Below the pieces are notes generated by a model. That model ran no database searches. It was not told the origin of the DNA and saw only the letters and a program-made list of their open reading frames with translations. From Gaoshiqia sp050178015 (GTDB lineage Bacteria; Bacteroidota; Bacteroidia; Bacteroidales; Prolixibacteraceae): 64,000 nt of DNA. This document shows, piece by piece, positions 53,640 to 62,590 of the stretch. The first letter of the stretch is position 1. Every line of letters begins with the position of its first letter. The DNA lies in the NCBI GenBank assembly GCA_050178015.1, contig JBFXGM010000006.1, positions 62,001 through 126,000 on the forward strand, in the 5' to 3' direction. The position numbers and the translations under genes are program-made.

Positions 53640-55670
53640 ATGATACTTAAAAATATTTTTAAGAAAAGTTTATGGGGAATGATGTTGTTGCCCCTGATTA
53701 CAGGCTGCGACGATGAGTTCCTGGTAGAAAAAAAGGACTTCAGCGGGTTCAACGAAGAGATCTACAGTGATGTGCAGACTGCACAGGCAAAAGTGGATTA
53801 CGTTTATTATCTCTCGCTGCCCTCTGGTACATCCGGTGGTTCGGATGATTTCAGCAAATCGACAGAAGAGTTTGTTGGTTCGGCCCATTTCACCCAACTT
53901 TCAGAAGTGATGAAACCCAATGTGAACGATTATTTTTTCGGAAGTTCAACAGGTGGTACTTATGCCAAAATACGCGAATGCAATATGTTCCTAGATAATA
54001 TTGATAAAGGGACATTGACAGAAGAAGAGAAGACTCCGCTAAAAGCTCAAGTGTATTTTTGGAGGGCCTGGCACTATTTTAATCTGGTGCGTACTTATGG
54101 CGGTGTTCCAATCGTACTGACAGCCCAGAATGCTATTCTTGGTGAAGGGGATATTACCCAATCCGACCTGGCAATTCAACGGAGTTCAACCGCAAAGAGT
54201 ATTGAGCAGATCATAAAAGATCTTGATCTGGCCATTGCCGGTTTGCCCGGATCATGGAACGATTCAAACTGGGGACGCATCACTTCGGGTGCTGCTGCTG
54301 CTCTGAAAGGTCGCGTGCTGTTAACTTATGCCAGTCCGTTGTTCAACCGGAATGATGATGGCGCACGCTGGCAAGCTGCTTACGATGCCAACCTGGCTGC
54401 AAAACAGTTGCTCGAGGCTAATGGCTTTGGATTGGCTGACGGCACCGGTAACCGTGCCGAAAACTGGGAGAAAATTTTCGTAACTCCCAAAACAAGCGAA
54501 GCGGTAATTACCGTGTTGCACAATACGGTTACCACCGATTCTTACAAAAAGAACAATGCCTGGGAACAAAATGCCCGTCCGAAAGAAGCACAGGGTGGTG
54601 GCGGTTATGGCGCTACAGCCGAAATGGTTGACTTGTTCCCGATGAAAGACGGAAAACGTCCGGGCGAAAGCACCGATTTTACGTACGATCCGTTGAAATT
54701 CTACAAAGATCGCGATCCGCGTTTCTATCGCACCTTTGCCTTCAATGGTGTGGTTTGGCCGTACAAGCAAGATGCTGCCTACACGGTATGGAGCTACCAA
54801 TGGTTTAAAGATGAAGCTGCTTTTAATGCAGGAAAAGAAGGTCAGGGATTTGCCGAATATTCAGGCCGTGTAAATACAGGCGTGTATGTTCGTAAACGCA
54901 CAAACCCTGCAGCTGAATTTACCGCTACCGATAAATTTGCCCGTTCGGCCTCACCGTATATCGAAATGCGTTTTGCCGAAGTAGTGCTTAACCTGGCAGA
55001 AGCTGCGGTTGGGATTGGCAATTTGAATGAAGGGTATGACGGGTTGAAAGCTATCCGCAGCCGCGTGGGCATCCCTGCCGGCGCAGATGGAAACTATGGT
55101 ATTCCTGCCGGTTTGGACCGTGATGGTTTGTTCCGTGAAATCCTGTACGAACGTCAGATTGAATTTGCTTACGAAGGCAAACGCTTTGAAGACATGAGAA
55201 GATGGATGCTCTGGAACGATGATGCTACCATCAATAACAATACCTGCGCTCGTTTAGGTGTTGAACCTTTCAACGGAAAACGTCACCACGGTATTATTTT
55301 GGGTATTAAACCGGAGATTTACCTGAAAAGTTCTTCCGGTTTGTCAAATGACGTCTTCAATCCTGCCAGTCCGAGCTACAATTCAAGCCTGGTAACCCGT
55401 GAAGGTATTGCTGTAAACCCGAATGCTGCTGATGCTGCTTTTGACGCACAGATCGCGTTGTTGGACAACTTCTACGACACCAACCTGGCCCGTATTGAAA
55501 ACGACCAGTTGGATCCAACCAGTCCGCGCTTTGAAGTTACTTACCTAAGTAAGTATTACTTCCTTGGTTTGAAAGAAAATGTGATGAAACAATCACCTTA
55601 CTTGCTTCAGACTATTGGCTGGGATGATTACTACGGTAACCCCGGTACCTTTGACCCCTTAGCTGAATAA
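53640..55670 (+). CDS. SusD/RagB-type glycan-binding lipoprotein, copy 2
   Basis: A 676-residue lipoprotein (lipobox ITGC, C23), longer than the usual 500-600 residues. SusD features: KAQVYFWRAWHYFNLVRTYG, ITSGAAAALKGRVLLTYASP, MRFAEVVLNLAEAAVGIG and ILYERQIEFAYEGKRFEDM. The extra length lies mainly in the C-terminal half (about 560-640), which may build a larger binding face. It pairs with the SusC just upstream and binds the polysaccharide or a large fragment at the cell surface. A hairpin terminator follows 23 bp after the stop. Confidence 0.93.
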   Translation: MILKNIFKKSLWGMMLLPLITGCDDEFLVEKKDFSGFNEEIYSDVQTAQAKVDYVYYLSLPSGTSGGSDDFSKSTEEFVGSAHFTQLSEVMKPNVNDYFFGSSTGGTYAKIRECNMFLDNIDKGTLTEEEKTPLKAQVYFWRAWHYFNLVRTYGGVPIVLTAQNAILGEGDITQSDLAIQRSSTAKSIEQIIKDLDLAIAGLPGSWNDSNWGRITSGAAAALKGRVLLTYASPLFNRNDDGARWQAAYDANLAAKQLLEANGFGLADGTGNRAENWEKIFVTPKTSEAVITVLHNTVTTDSYKKNNAWEQNARPKEAQGGGGYGATAEMVDLFPMKDGKRPGESTDFTYDPLKFYKDRDPRFYRTFAFNGVVWPYKQDAAYTVWSYQWFKDEAAFNAGKEGQGFAEYSGRVNTGVYVRKRTNPAAEFTATDKFARSASPYIEMRFAEVVLNLAEAAVGIGNLNEGYDGLKAIRSRVGIPAGADGNYGIPAGLDRDGLFREILYERQIEFAYEGKRFEDMRRWMLWNDDATINNNTCARLGVEPFNGKRHHGIILGIKPEIYLKSSSGLSNDVFNPASPSYNSSLVTREGIAVNPNAADAAFDAQIALLDNFYDTNLARIENDQLDPTSPRFEVTYLSKYYFLGLKENVMKQSPYLLQTIGWDDYYGNPGTFDPLAE

Positions 55671-55693
55671 TTTCAGAATAAAAAATCATGGGT

Positions 55694-55726
55694 GATAGCA
55701 GGAATTTCCTGCTATCGCTTTTTTAA
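55694..55726 (+). terminator. Rho-independent terminator after susD 2
   Basis: GATAGCAGG (55694-55702) pairs with CCTGCTATC (55708-55716), followed by GCTTTTTT. An outer inverted repeat ATGGGTGAT (55688-55696) / ATCACCCAT (55729-55737) overlaps the stem and could form a competing structure, so termination may be partial and allow read-through to the pectate lyase gene 17 bp beyond. Confidence 0.85.
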
Positions 55727-55753
55727 GAATCACCCATTAACAATTATTAAGAT

Positions 55754-57484
55754 ATGAAGTTTAAAGAGATTACAGGGATTTGTGTTTTGTTGATGCTTGG
55801 TGCAATAACAACCGTTCAGGCACAATATCCAACCATTTCAGACGAAGACAAAAAAGCTTCGCAGGAGTTGATTGACGAAACCTACCGGTTATCGGATATT
55901 GCCTGGGAAAAAGCACTGCCTATTGTTGAAAAAGAAGCGGCTGAAGGTCGCCCGTACATCCCTTGGGCTGGCCGTCCAAGTGACTTGCCACAGTCCGAAA
56001 TACCCAGTTTCCCGGGTGCCGAAGGTGGCGGTATGTACACCTTTGGTGGCCGTGGCGGACAAGTAATTACGGTGACCAGCCTGGCCGATAGCGGTCCTGG
56101 CACGCTGCGCGAAGCTTGCGAAACCGGTGGCGCCCGTATCGTGGTGTTTAATGTTTCGGGTATCATCAAACTCGAACGTCCAATCATTGTTCGTGCTCCT
56201 TACGTCACCATTGCCGGACAAACTGCGCCGGGAGATGGTGTTTGCCTGGCAGGCGAAAGTTTCTGGATCAACACACACGATGTGATTATTCGTCACATGC
56301 GTTTCCGCCGTGGCGACACCTGGGTGGGCCGTCGCGACGATGCGATTGGCGGAAACCCTGTGGGCAACATCATGATCGACCACGTTTCGGCAAGCTGGGG
56401 TCTGGACGAAAACATGTCGATTTACCGCCACATGTGGAATGAAGGAACCGGAAAAGCCGACCTCAAATTGCCAACGGTGAATATTACCATCCAGAATTCC
56501 ATCTTCTCCGAAGCCCTGGATACCTGGAACCACTCGTTTGGCAGTACTCTTGGCGGCGAAAATTGCTCGTTCATCCGTAACCTGTGGGCCAACAACACGG
56601 GCCGCAACCCGTCGATCGGCTGGAACGGTACTTTCAACTTTGTGAATAACGTCGTGTTTAACTGGATGCACCGTTCGGTAGATGGCGGCGACTACACAGC
56701 CAAATACAACATCATCAATAACTACTTCAAGCCTGGTCCGGTTACTCGGGTTGACCGTCCGGTCGGATACCGTATCCTGAAACCCGAATCGGGACGCAGT
56801 ACCCTGAAAGAACGGGTTTACGGAAAAGCTTATGTACACGGAAACATTGTTGAAGGAAATGAACGGGTAACCAAAGACAACTGGGCGGGTGGTATCCAGC
56901 TCGAAGACCAACAGGACCCCGATAACCGTTATGCCGAAACCTTGCTGGCCGACAGCCTGGGCGCTTACAAAGAAATGGTTTACTGGCACCGTCCGTTCGA
57001 TATGCCGTACCTGACCATTATGCCAACTACCGATGCTTTCGGTTACGTGTTGGATAATGCCGGCGCCACCCTGCCGCGCCGCGACCCGGTTGACCAGCGT
57101 ATTTCACGCGTTGTAAAAACCGGTGTGGTTGAATACGAGAAGAAAGTTAGCACGAAGGATGTGCCTAAGTTTAAACATCGTCGTTTGCCGGAAGATTCTT
57201 ACAAAATGGGAATTATTACGGATGTTTCGCAAGTGGGTGGTTATCCTGAATATCAAGGGACACCTTACGTGGACACCGATAAAGATGGGATGCCTGACGC
57301 ATGGGAAAAGCAATTCGGCCTGAATCCGAACGATCCGTCGGATGCCAATGGCGACCTGAACGGCGACGGATATACCAACATTGAAAAATACATCAATGGT
57401 ATTGATCCGCGTATCCGTATCAACTGGCAAGACCTGAGAAACAACTACGACACGCTGAAAGACAAAAAAGACGGTCTGTTGTAG
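55754..57484 (+). CDS. Pectate lyase, PL1 family, copy 2
   Basis: A 576-residue exported beta-helix lyase (signal peptide ending TVQAQ). It has a helical N-terminal extension (~26-75, ASQELIDETYRLSDIAWEKA) before the PL1 core: SFPGAEGGGMYTFGGRGG, TIAGQTAPGDGVC, SASWGLDENMSIYRHM and the catalytic-arginine region NTGRNPSIGW. The C terminus carries the same calcium-binding tail as copy 1 (DTDKDGMPDAWE, DPSDANGDLNGDGYTN). It depolymerises homogalacturonan for the susCD pair upstream. Longer than copy 1 by about 120 residues, half of this being the N-terminal extension. Confidence 0.9.
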   Translation: MKFKEITGICVLLMLGAITTVQAQYPTISDEDKKASQELIDETYRLSDIAWEKALPIVEKEAAEGRPYIPWAGRPSDLPQSEIPSFPGAEGGGMYTFGGRGGQVITVTSLADSGPGTLREACETGGARIVVFNVSGIIKLERPIIVRAPYVTIAGQTAPGDGVCLAGESFWINTHDVIIRHMRFRRGDTWVGRRDDAIGGNPVGNIMIDHVSASWGLDENMSIYRHMWNEGTGKADLKLPTVNITIQNSIFSEALDTWNHSFGSTLGGENCSFIRNLWANNTGRNPSIGWNGTFNFVNNVVFNWMHRSVDGGDYTAKYNIINNYFKPGPVTRVDRPVGYRILKPESGRSTLKERVYGKAYVHGNIVEGNERVTKDNWAGGIQLEDQQDPDNRYAETLLADSLGAYKEMVYWHRPFDMPYLTIMPTTDAFGYVLDNAGATLPRRDPVDQRISRVVKTGVVEYEKKVSTKDVPKFKHRRLPEDSYKMGIITDVSQVGGYPEYQGTPYVDTDKDGMPDAWEKQFGLNPNDPSDANGDLNGDGYTNIEKYINGIDPRIRINWQDLRNNYDTLKDKKDGLL

Positions 57485-57534
57485 AATTAGTTTGATAGTT
57501 TGAAAATGGGGGAGACTAAAAACTTACAGAAAGG

Positions 57535-57612
57535 GTCATTCTGAATTTATTTCAGAATCTTCAATCTTATCTGGAAACCCGGCGTAGGTCCTGAAACAAT
57601 TTCAGGATGACG
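57535..57612. repeat. Dispersed palindromic element, copy 3 (two hairpins)
   Basis: TCTGAA-TTTAT-TTCAGA (57540-57556) and CCTGAA-ACAAT-TTCAGG (57590-57606), flanked by GGTCAT and ATGACGG, in the 262-bp gap between the PL1 and the next gene. Same layout as copy 1 with diverged stems that still pair, a sign of selection on structure or of independent copies. The remainder of the gap shows no gene. Confidence 0.75.
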
Positions 57613-57746
57613 GTTCAAAACCTTTTTAGCCTCCCTCTTTTTTTAGAACCAACGATAGTCAACACCCATAAAGGATGATTGATCAGGCAGATTGTCCTAT
57701 GAAAATTTGTCTGAAAAGCCAATAAAACAATACCTGATTTCAGAAA

Positions 57747-58655
57747 ATGAAAATGTTTCGAAGAAAAAAAATATATCCGGCGGTTCTTTTTGCCCTAACT
57801 CTTGTTTTGCTAATGGTCTCGAATGAATTAGCGGCAACTCAGGTAAAAAAGAAAAACGCTCAGCCATACAAGATCGGTGTGGTGGACCTGATGATCCTGA
57901 AACGGCAAAAAATCAGCGCTTTCCCGTTGGCTAAAGAGCTGGGCGCCGATGGGGTGGAAGTGGACATGGGCGGATTGGGAAACCGTCCGACTTTTGCCAA
58001 CAAACTGGTCGATCCGGTGGTGCGCAAAGCGTATCTGGACACAGTAAGTGCTTTGGGGCTCGAAATCAGCTCGCTGGCCATGACCGGCTTTTACTCGCAG
58101 TCGTTCCCTACCCGCGAAGGGGTTGACCTTACCGTACAGGACTGCATCAATACGATGGTGCTGATGGGCGTGGAAGTGGGCTTTTTGCCCATGGGGGTGG
58201 AAGGCGATTTGCAAAAATATCCCGAACGGCGCGAAGCCATTGTTGAGCGGCTGAAGGTGGTCGCTGAAAAAGCCGAAGCTGCCGGTGTGGTCATCGCCAT
58301 TGAAACCGACCTGGATGCCGTAGGAGAAGTGAAATTGCTGGAAGATGTTGGCTCTCCGGCAATCAAGATCAGTTTCAATTTTTCGAATCCTTTGTCAGCC
58401 GGGCGCGACCTTTACCGTGAGCTCGAAATTTTAGGAAAGGATCGGATTGCCCAGATCCATTGCACCAATAAAGATGGGGTTTGGCTGCAAAACGATCCGC
58501 AAATCGATATGAAGAAAGTGAAGAAAGTGCTGGATAAAATGGGATGGAGCGGCTGGTTGCTGGTTGAGCGTTCGCGCGACGCCAATAATCCGCACGATGT
58601 ACGCGGGAATTTCGGGGCCAATGTGGCCTATCTAAAATCAATTTTTCAGAAATAG
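57747..58655 (+). CDS. Exported xylose-isomerase-like TIM-barrel protein
   Basis: A 302-residue protein of the xylose isomerase-like / AP endonuclease 2 superfamily, to which sugar isomerases and epimerases belong. Candidate metal-site segments: VEVDMGGLG, VIAIETDLDA (E), QIHCTNKDG (H) and LLVERSRDANNP (E). Unlike cytoplasmic relatives it has an N-terminal hydrophobic stretch (PAVLFALTLVLLMVSNELAA) after a basic start, so it is probably exported or membrane-anchored. Many Bacteroidota loci have such secreted relatives; their role is not established to my knowledge. It is 12 bp before the DUF3826 gene. Confidence 0.8.
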   Translation: MKMFRRKKIYPAVLFALTLVLLMVSNELAATQVKKKNAQPYKIGVVDLMILKRQKISAFPLAKELGADGVEVDMGGLGNRPTFANKLVDPVVRKAYLDTVSALGLEISSLAMTGFYSQSFPTREGVDLTVQDCINTMVLMGVEVGFLPMGVEGDLQKYPERREAIVERLKVVAEKAEAAGVVIAIETDLDAVGEVKLLEDVGSPAIKISFNFSNPLSAGRDLYRELEILGKDRIAQIHCTNKDGVWLQNDPQIDMKKVKKVLDKMGWSGWLLVERSRDANNPHDVRGNFGANVAYLKSIFQK

Positions 58656-58667
58656 TAAAAAATCAAA

Positions 58668-59342
58668 ATGATGAACAAAATAGCTTTAACTACAATCGTT
58701 TTTTTCTTGTTGACAGTGGGCCTGGCGAGCGCGCAGAAGGTTTCAACGAAAAAACATGCCGACGAAGCTTACTGGGAAGTGGTAAGCAAGCGGGCCGAAA
58801 AGATCGTCAACGACTTAAATGTTCAGGATGAAGCCAAATTCGGCCGGGTACGTGACCTGATTGCCCAGCAATATTACGATTTGAATGGTATTCACGATGG
58901 GGCGAAAGCGGCCAAAGAACAAGTAAAAAAGGAAAGTCACAACAAGGAGGCTGCCACCGCCAAAGTGGAAAAAATTCAAAAAAAGGCAGATAAAGATCTG
59001 GCCAAATTGCACAAGCAATACCTGAAAAACCTGTCCAAAGAGCTGAACAGCGAACAAATTGAAGGCGTAAAAAATGGCATGACTTACGGGGTTCTTCCCA
59101 TTACATACGGTGGATACCAGGAGATGATTCCCCACCTGACGCAGGAGGAAAAGCAGCAAATTTATGACTGGTTGGTGGAAGCCCGTGAACATGCTATGGA
59201 TGCGGGTTCTTCCGACGAAAAGCACGGCTGGTTCGGAAAGTACAAAGGCCGGATCAACAATTACTTGTCGGGTCGCGGGTACGACCTGAAAACCTTGAGT
59301 AAAGAATGGGAAGAAAGGGTTCGCGAAGCAAAGAAAAAATAA
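58668..59342 (+). CDS. DUF3826 protein, copy 2
   Basis: A 224-residue exported helical protein (signal peptide ending VGLASAQ) of the same family as 12417-13109. Conserved-looking segments: LNSEQIEGVKNGMTYGVLPI, YQEMIPHLTQEEKQQIYDW, AREHAMDAGSS and a C-terminal GRGYDLKTLSKEWEERV. The middle has a lysine-rich, coiled-coil-like stretch (about 85-120) absent from copy 1. Both copies accompany a PL1 lyase, supporting a role in pectin use. No catalytic residues are evident. Confidence 0.8.
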   Translation: MMNKIALTTIVFFLLTVGLASAQKVSTKKHADEAYWEVVSKRAEKIVNDLNVQDEAKFGRVRDLIAQQYYDLNGIHDGAKAAKEQVKKESHNKEAATAKVEKIQKKADKDLAKLHKQYLKNLSKELNSEQIEGVKNGMTYGVLPITYGGYQEMIPHLTQEEKQQIYDWLVEAREHAMDAGSSDEKHGWFGKYKGRINNYLSGRGYDLKTLSKEWEERVREAKKK

Positions 59343-59419
59343 ACGCAGAACTGAGATCTTTGGATTGAAATGGACATTGTTGTGCATTCAATCGTACAAC
59401 CGATAAAAAAATACTGTTT

Positions 59420-62400
59420 ATGAATCATTCGTTCAAAAACAAAAACATCAGCAAAACCTTCGCATGGAAAAACCAGGCGAAGGTTTTGTCGTTTTTTCTG
59501 CTGTTGCAAGGTTTTGCCTTGATCGTTCAGGCACAGCAACCAGTTGTTAAACCATTGAAAATTGCGGGTGGCGAAGTGGCCAGTGTGCCCGATTCGCTGG
59601 GCAACCGGATACCCGATTTTTCATATGCGGGATACCAGGCCGGCGAGAAGGCCATCCCAAATGTGCCGGTGAAAGTGCTTGTTCCGGTGCGGGAAGGCGA
59701 TGCCACGGCAGCCATCCAGTCGGCCATAAACTATGTGGCCACTTTGCCGATCGATGGCAATGGTTTCCGCGGGGCGGTATTGCTCGGTCGTGGAACACAT
59801 AACGTTTTTGGAAGTCTCACTATCCCGGCCTCGGGCATCGTTTTGCGCGGTTCCGGGCAGGGCGAAAGCGGAACAGTTTTGCTCGGCGCCGGGACTGATC
59901 GACAAACGTTGATACAAATACTTGGGGCTGACAACCGCCGCGAGGAAAAGCCACTTGAAATAACCGATGCATACGTGCCGGTAGGCGCCTTTTCTTTATC
60001 AATAGAAAATGGACACTCACTTAAAGCGGGTGATCGGGTAATGGTTTGGCGGCCTGCCACCAACGAGTGGATCGAAACCTTGGGAATGAAGGAGTTTGGC
60101 GGCGAAACCGGTTGGCTGGGCTGGCGCGAAGGAGACCAGGATATCCGCTGGGACCGTACGGTGGTTTCGGTGGATGGAAACCGGGTGACCATAGATGCTC
60201 CGATTACGACTGCGCTCGATCAGCAAATGGGCGGTGGCAAGCTGGTGCGTTACCAATGGCCCGGACGGATTAGTCAGTTGGGCATTGAAAATATGACCCT
60301 GCGCTCGGTGTACGATCCGGAAAACCCGAAGGATGAAAACCATCGCTGGATGGCCATCACCATGGGAAATGTGTGTGACGCCTGGGTTCGGCAGGTTACT
60401 TTTGAGCATTTTGCCGGTTCGGCGGTAGCGGTTTACGAGAGCGCCCGCCGTGTTACGGTAGAGGATTGCCAATCGTTGAACCCGGTGTCCGAGATTGGGG
60501 GACAGCGTCGATACACTTTTTTTGTAACCGGCACCCAAACCTTGGTACAGCGTTGTTATGCCCAATTTGGCTACCACGATTTTGCTGTCGGCGCCTGCGC
60601 TGCCGGGCCAATTGCTTTTGTACAGTGCGAATCGCATTTGCCGCATCAGTACAGCGGTACCATCGATAACTGGGCATCGGGCGTGTTGCTGGATGTTGTG
60701 AATGTTGACGGCCATGCCCTGGGTTTCCCCAATCGTGGGCCCGAAGGGCGCGGCGCGGGCTGGACCGGCGCCAACAGCATGATGTGGCAGTGTTCGGCAG
60801 CCCGCATGGACAACCCGGCGCCTTCGGGGGCCATGAACTGGGCTTATGGCGCCTGGGCGTTGTTCAACGGAAATGGTTTTTGGGAAAGCCCCAACAGCCA
60901 CGTCAATCCGCGCAGCCTTTACTATGCTCAGCTGCAAAGCCGTTTAAAGGCCGACCTGTCTGACCGTGCGCGTTTGCTGCTAGTAGAAACCAACGCCACC
61001 AGCAGTCCAACCGTGGAGCAGGCCGCAGAACTGACTGTGCTTTCGCGTCAACCGGCAACCACTTTGCAGGAATGGATTGCCCGTGCTCCCGAGGTCAATC
61101 CCATTTCTGCTGAATTTTCAGGGATAAAAACGATTGATGAGGTTGGTATTCAGCAAGAAAAAGAACAAGCTTTTGGGGTGCCGATGGCCCTGAAAAATGG
61201 TTGGTTAGTTCGAGGAAACCATGTTCTGACAGGTTTCCGCCAATCCGTTCCCTGGTGGAGTGGCAATATTCGTCCGAAGGGTTTAGCAGGCGCGAAGCCG
61301 GCGATAACCCGTTATGTTCCGGGACGGACAGGAACGGGTTATACGGATGATCTGGACCAGCTCACCGATACCATGCTGAAGAATAATCTGATTGGCATGG
61401 AGCAAAATTATGCTCTGTGGTACGAGCGCCGCCGCGACGATCACGAACGTGTCCGCCGGATGGATGGCGATGTATGGGCACCTTTTTATGAATTGCCTTT
61501 TGCCCGCACCGGACAAGGCCTTGCCTGGGATGGGTTGAGCAAATACGACCTGACCCGTTATAATCCCTGGTATTGGATGCGGTTGAAGCAGTTTGCCAAT
61601 CTGGCCGATCAGAAAGGGCTGGTGCTGGTACATCAAAATTATTTTCAGCACAACATTCTGGAGGCAGGCGCCCATTGGGCCGATTCGCCCTGGCGCCCGG
61701 CCAATAACATCAACAACACGGGCTTTCCGGAGCCACCGCCGTATGCCGGTGATAAACGTATTTTTATGGATGAACATTTTTACGATGTGACCCACCCGGT
61801 TCGGCGGGAACTGCACCGGGCGTTTATTCGTCAATGTTTGGAAAACTTCCGGGGAAACACCGGCGTCATTCAGCTAACCAGCGAAGAATACACCGGCCCG
61901 CTGCATTTCGTTGAGTTTTGGCTGGATGTGATTGGCGAATGGGAAGCCGAAACCGGCGAGAACGTTATGGCAGGCTTGAGCGCCACCAAAGATGTGCAGG
62001 ATGCAATACTAGCCGACCCGGTCCGCTCCAAAGTAGTGGATGTGATCGATATTCGCTATTGGGCGTATCGGGCCGACAGCAGTTTGTACGCTCCCAAAGG
62101 AGGCCAGCATTTGGCGCCGCGCCAGCATGCCCGGCAGGTGAAAACAGGCAAACGTTCGTTTGAGCAGGTTTACCGGGCTGTGAGCGAATACCGGTTGGCC
62201 CACCCCGAAAAGGCCGTGATGTATTCCGAAGGGCAGTACACTGCTTTTAGCTGGGCGGTATTTATGGCTGGCGGGTCATTGGCTCCCATCCCCCAGGTTG
62301 AGGACGAAGATTTTCTGGGAAGTGCATCTGCAATGCATCCTGTTGAAAATAATGAGCCCGGCGTTTATGCTCTGCAAAGCGATAGTGGCGAGATGATCAT

Positions 62401-62584
62401 CTACCTGGAATCGGGGAAAACAATGGAGCCTGATTTATCGCCTGCAAAAGGCAATTTTAAGCTGTTCCGTATTGATCCGGGAAGCGGAAAGGTGATCGGA
62501 AAGCCTGAAAAACTGAAAAGCGGAAAGCCCGTCAGGCTGGAAAATACGACCAATAAACCAGTGCTGATCCGGTTGGGAAGGTAA
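59420..62584 (+). CDS. Large exported beta-helix plus TIM-barrel-like protein of unknown function
   Basis: A 1054-residue exported protein (hydrophobic signal FFLLLQGFALIVQAQ). Residues ~85-500 are a parallel beta-helix of the pectate-lyase-3 kind: DATAAIQSAINYVATLP, GAVLLGRGTHNVFGSL, GIVLRGSGQGESG, VAVYESARRVTVEDCQ. Residues ~640-960 look like a glycosidase barrel: YNPWYWMRLKQFANLADQKG, MDEHFYDVTHPVRRELH, VIQLTSEEYTGPLHFVEFW with candidate acidic residues, then a small beta domain. I associate it loosely with a Bacteroidota family of unknown function (possibly DUF6298) found in pectin loci. The two halves suggest two active sites or a binding helix joined to a hydrolase. The reading frame ends 6 bp before the convergent AraC gene. 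Confidence 0.65.
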   Translation: MNHSFKNKNISKTFAWKNQAKVLSFFLLLQGFALIVQAQQPVVKPLKIAGGEVASVPDSLGNRIPDFSYAGYQAGEKAIPNVPVKVLVPVREGDATAAIQSAINYVATLPIDGNGFRGAVLLGRGTHNVFGSLTIPASGIVLRGSGQGESGTVLLGAGTDRQTLIQILGADNRREEKPLEITDAYVPVGAFSLSIENGHSLKAGDRVMVWRPATNEWIETLGMKEFGGETGWLGWREGDQDIRWDRTVVSVDGNRVTIDAPITTALDQQMGGGKLVRYQWPGRISQLGIENMTLRSVYDPENPKDENHRWMAITMGNVCDAWVRQVTFEHFAGSAVAVYESARRVTVEDCQSLNPVSEIGGQRRYTFFVTGTQTLVQRCYAQFGYHDFAVGACAAGPIAFVQCESHLPHQYSGTIDNWASGVLLDVVNVDGHALGFPNRGPEGRGAGWTGANSMMWQCSAARMDNPAPSGAMNWAYGAWALFNGNGFWESPNSHVNPRSLYYAQLQSRLKADLSDRARLLLVETNATSSPTVEQAAELTVLSRQPATTLQEWIARAPEVNPISAEFSGIKTIDEVGIQQEKEQAFGVPMALKNGWLVRGNHVLTGFRQSVPWWSGNIRPKGLAGAKPAITRYVPGRTGTGYTDDLDQLTDTMLKNNLIGMEQNYALWYERRRDDHERVRRMDGDVWAPFYELPFARTGQGLAWDGLSKYDLTRYNPWYWMRLKQFANLADQKGLVLVHQNYFQHNILEAGAHWADSPWRPANNINNTGFPEPPPYAGDKRIFMDEHFYDVTHPVRRELHRAFIRQCLENFRGNTGVIQLTSEEYTGPLHFVEFWLDVIGEWEAETGENVMAGLSATKDVQDAILADPVRSKVVDVIDIRYWAYRADSSLYAPKGGQHLAPRQHARQVKTGKRSFEQVYRAVSEYRLAHPEKAVMYSEGQYTAFSWAVFMAGGSLAPIPQVEDEDFLGSASAMHPVENNEPGVYALQSDSGEMIIYLESGKTMEPDLSPAKGNFKLFRIDPGSGKVIGKPEKLKSGKPVRLENTTNKPVLIRLGR

Positions 62585-62590
62585 GTCGTT

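Noticed and set aside
55889..56989. 366-codon open frame on the - strand
   Set aside because: It lies wholly inside the PL1 gene and has no recognisable motif; long antisense frames are expected in such GC-rich third-codon-position genes.
60017..60937. 306-codon open frame on the - strand
   Set aside because: Antisense to the beta-helix part of the 1054-residue protein; no start context or motif.
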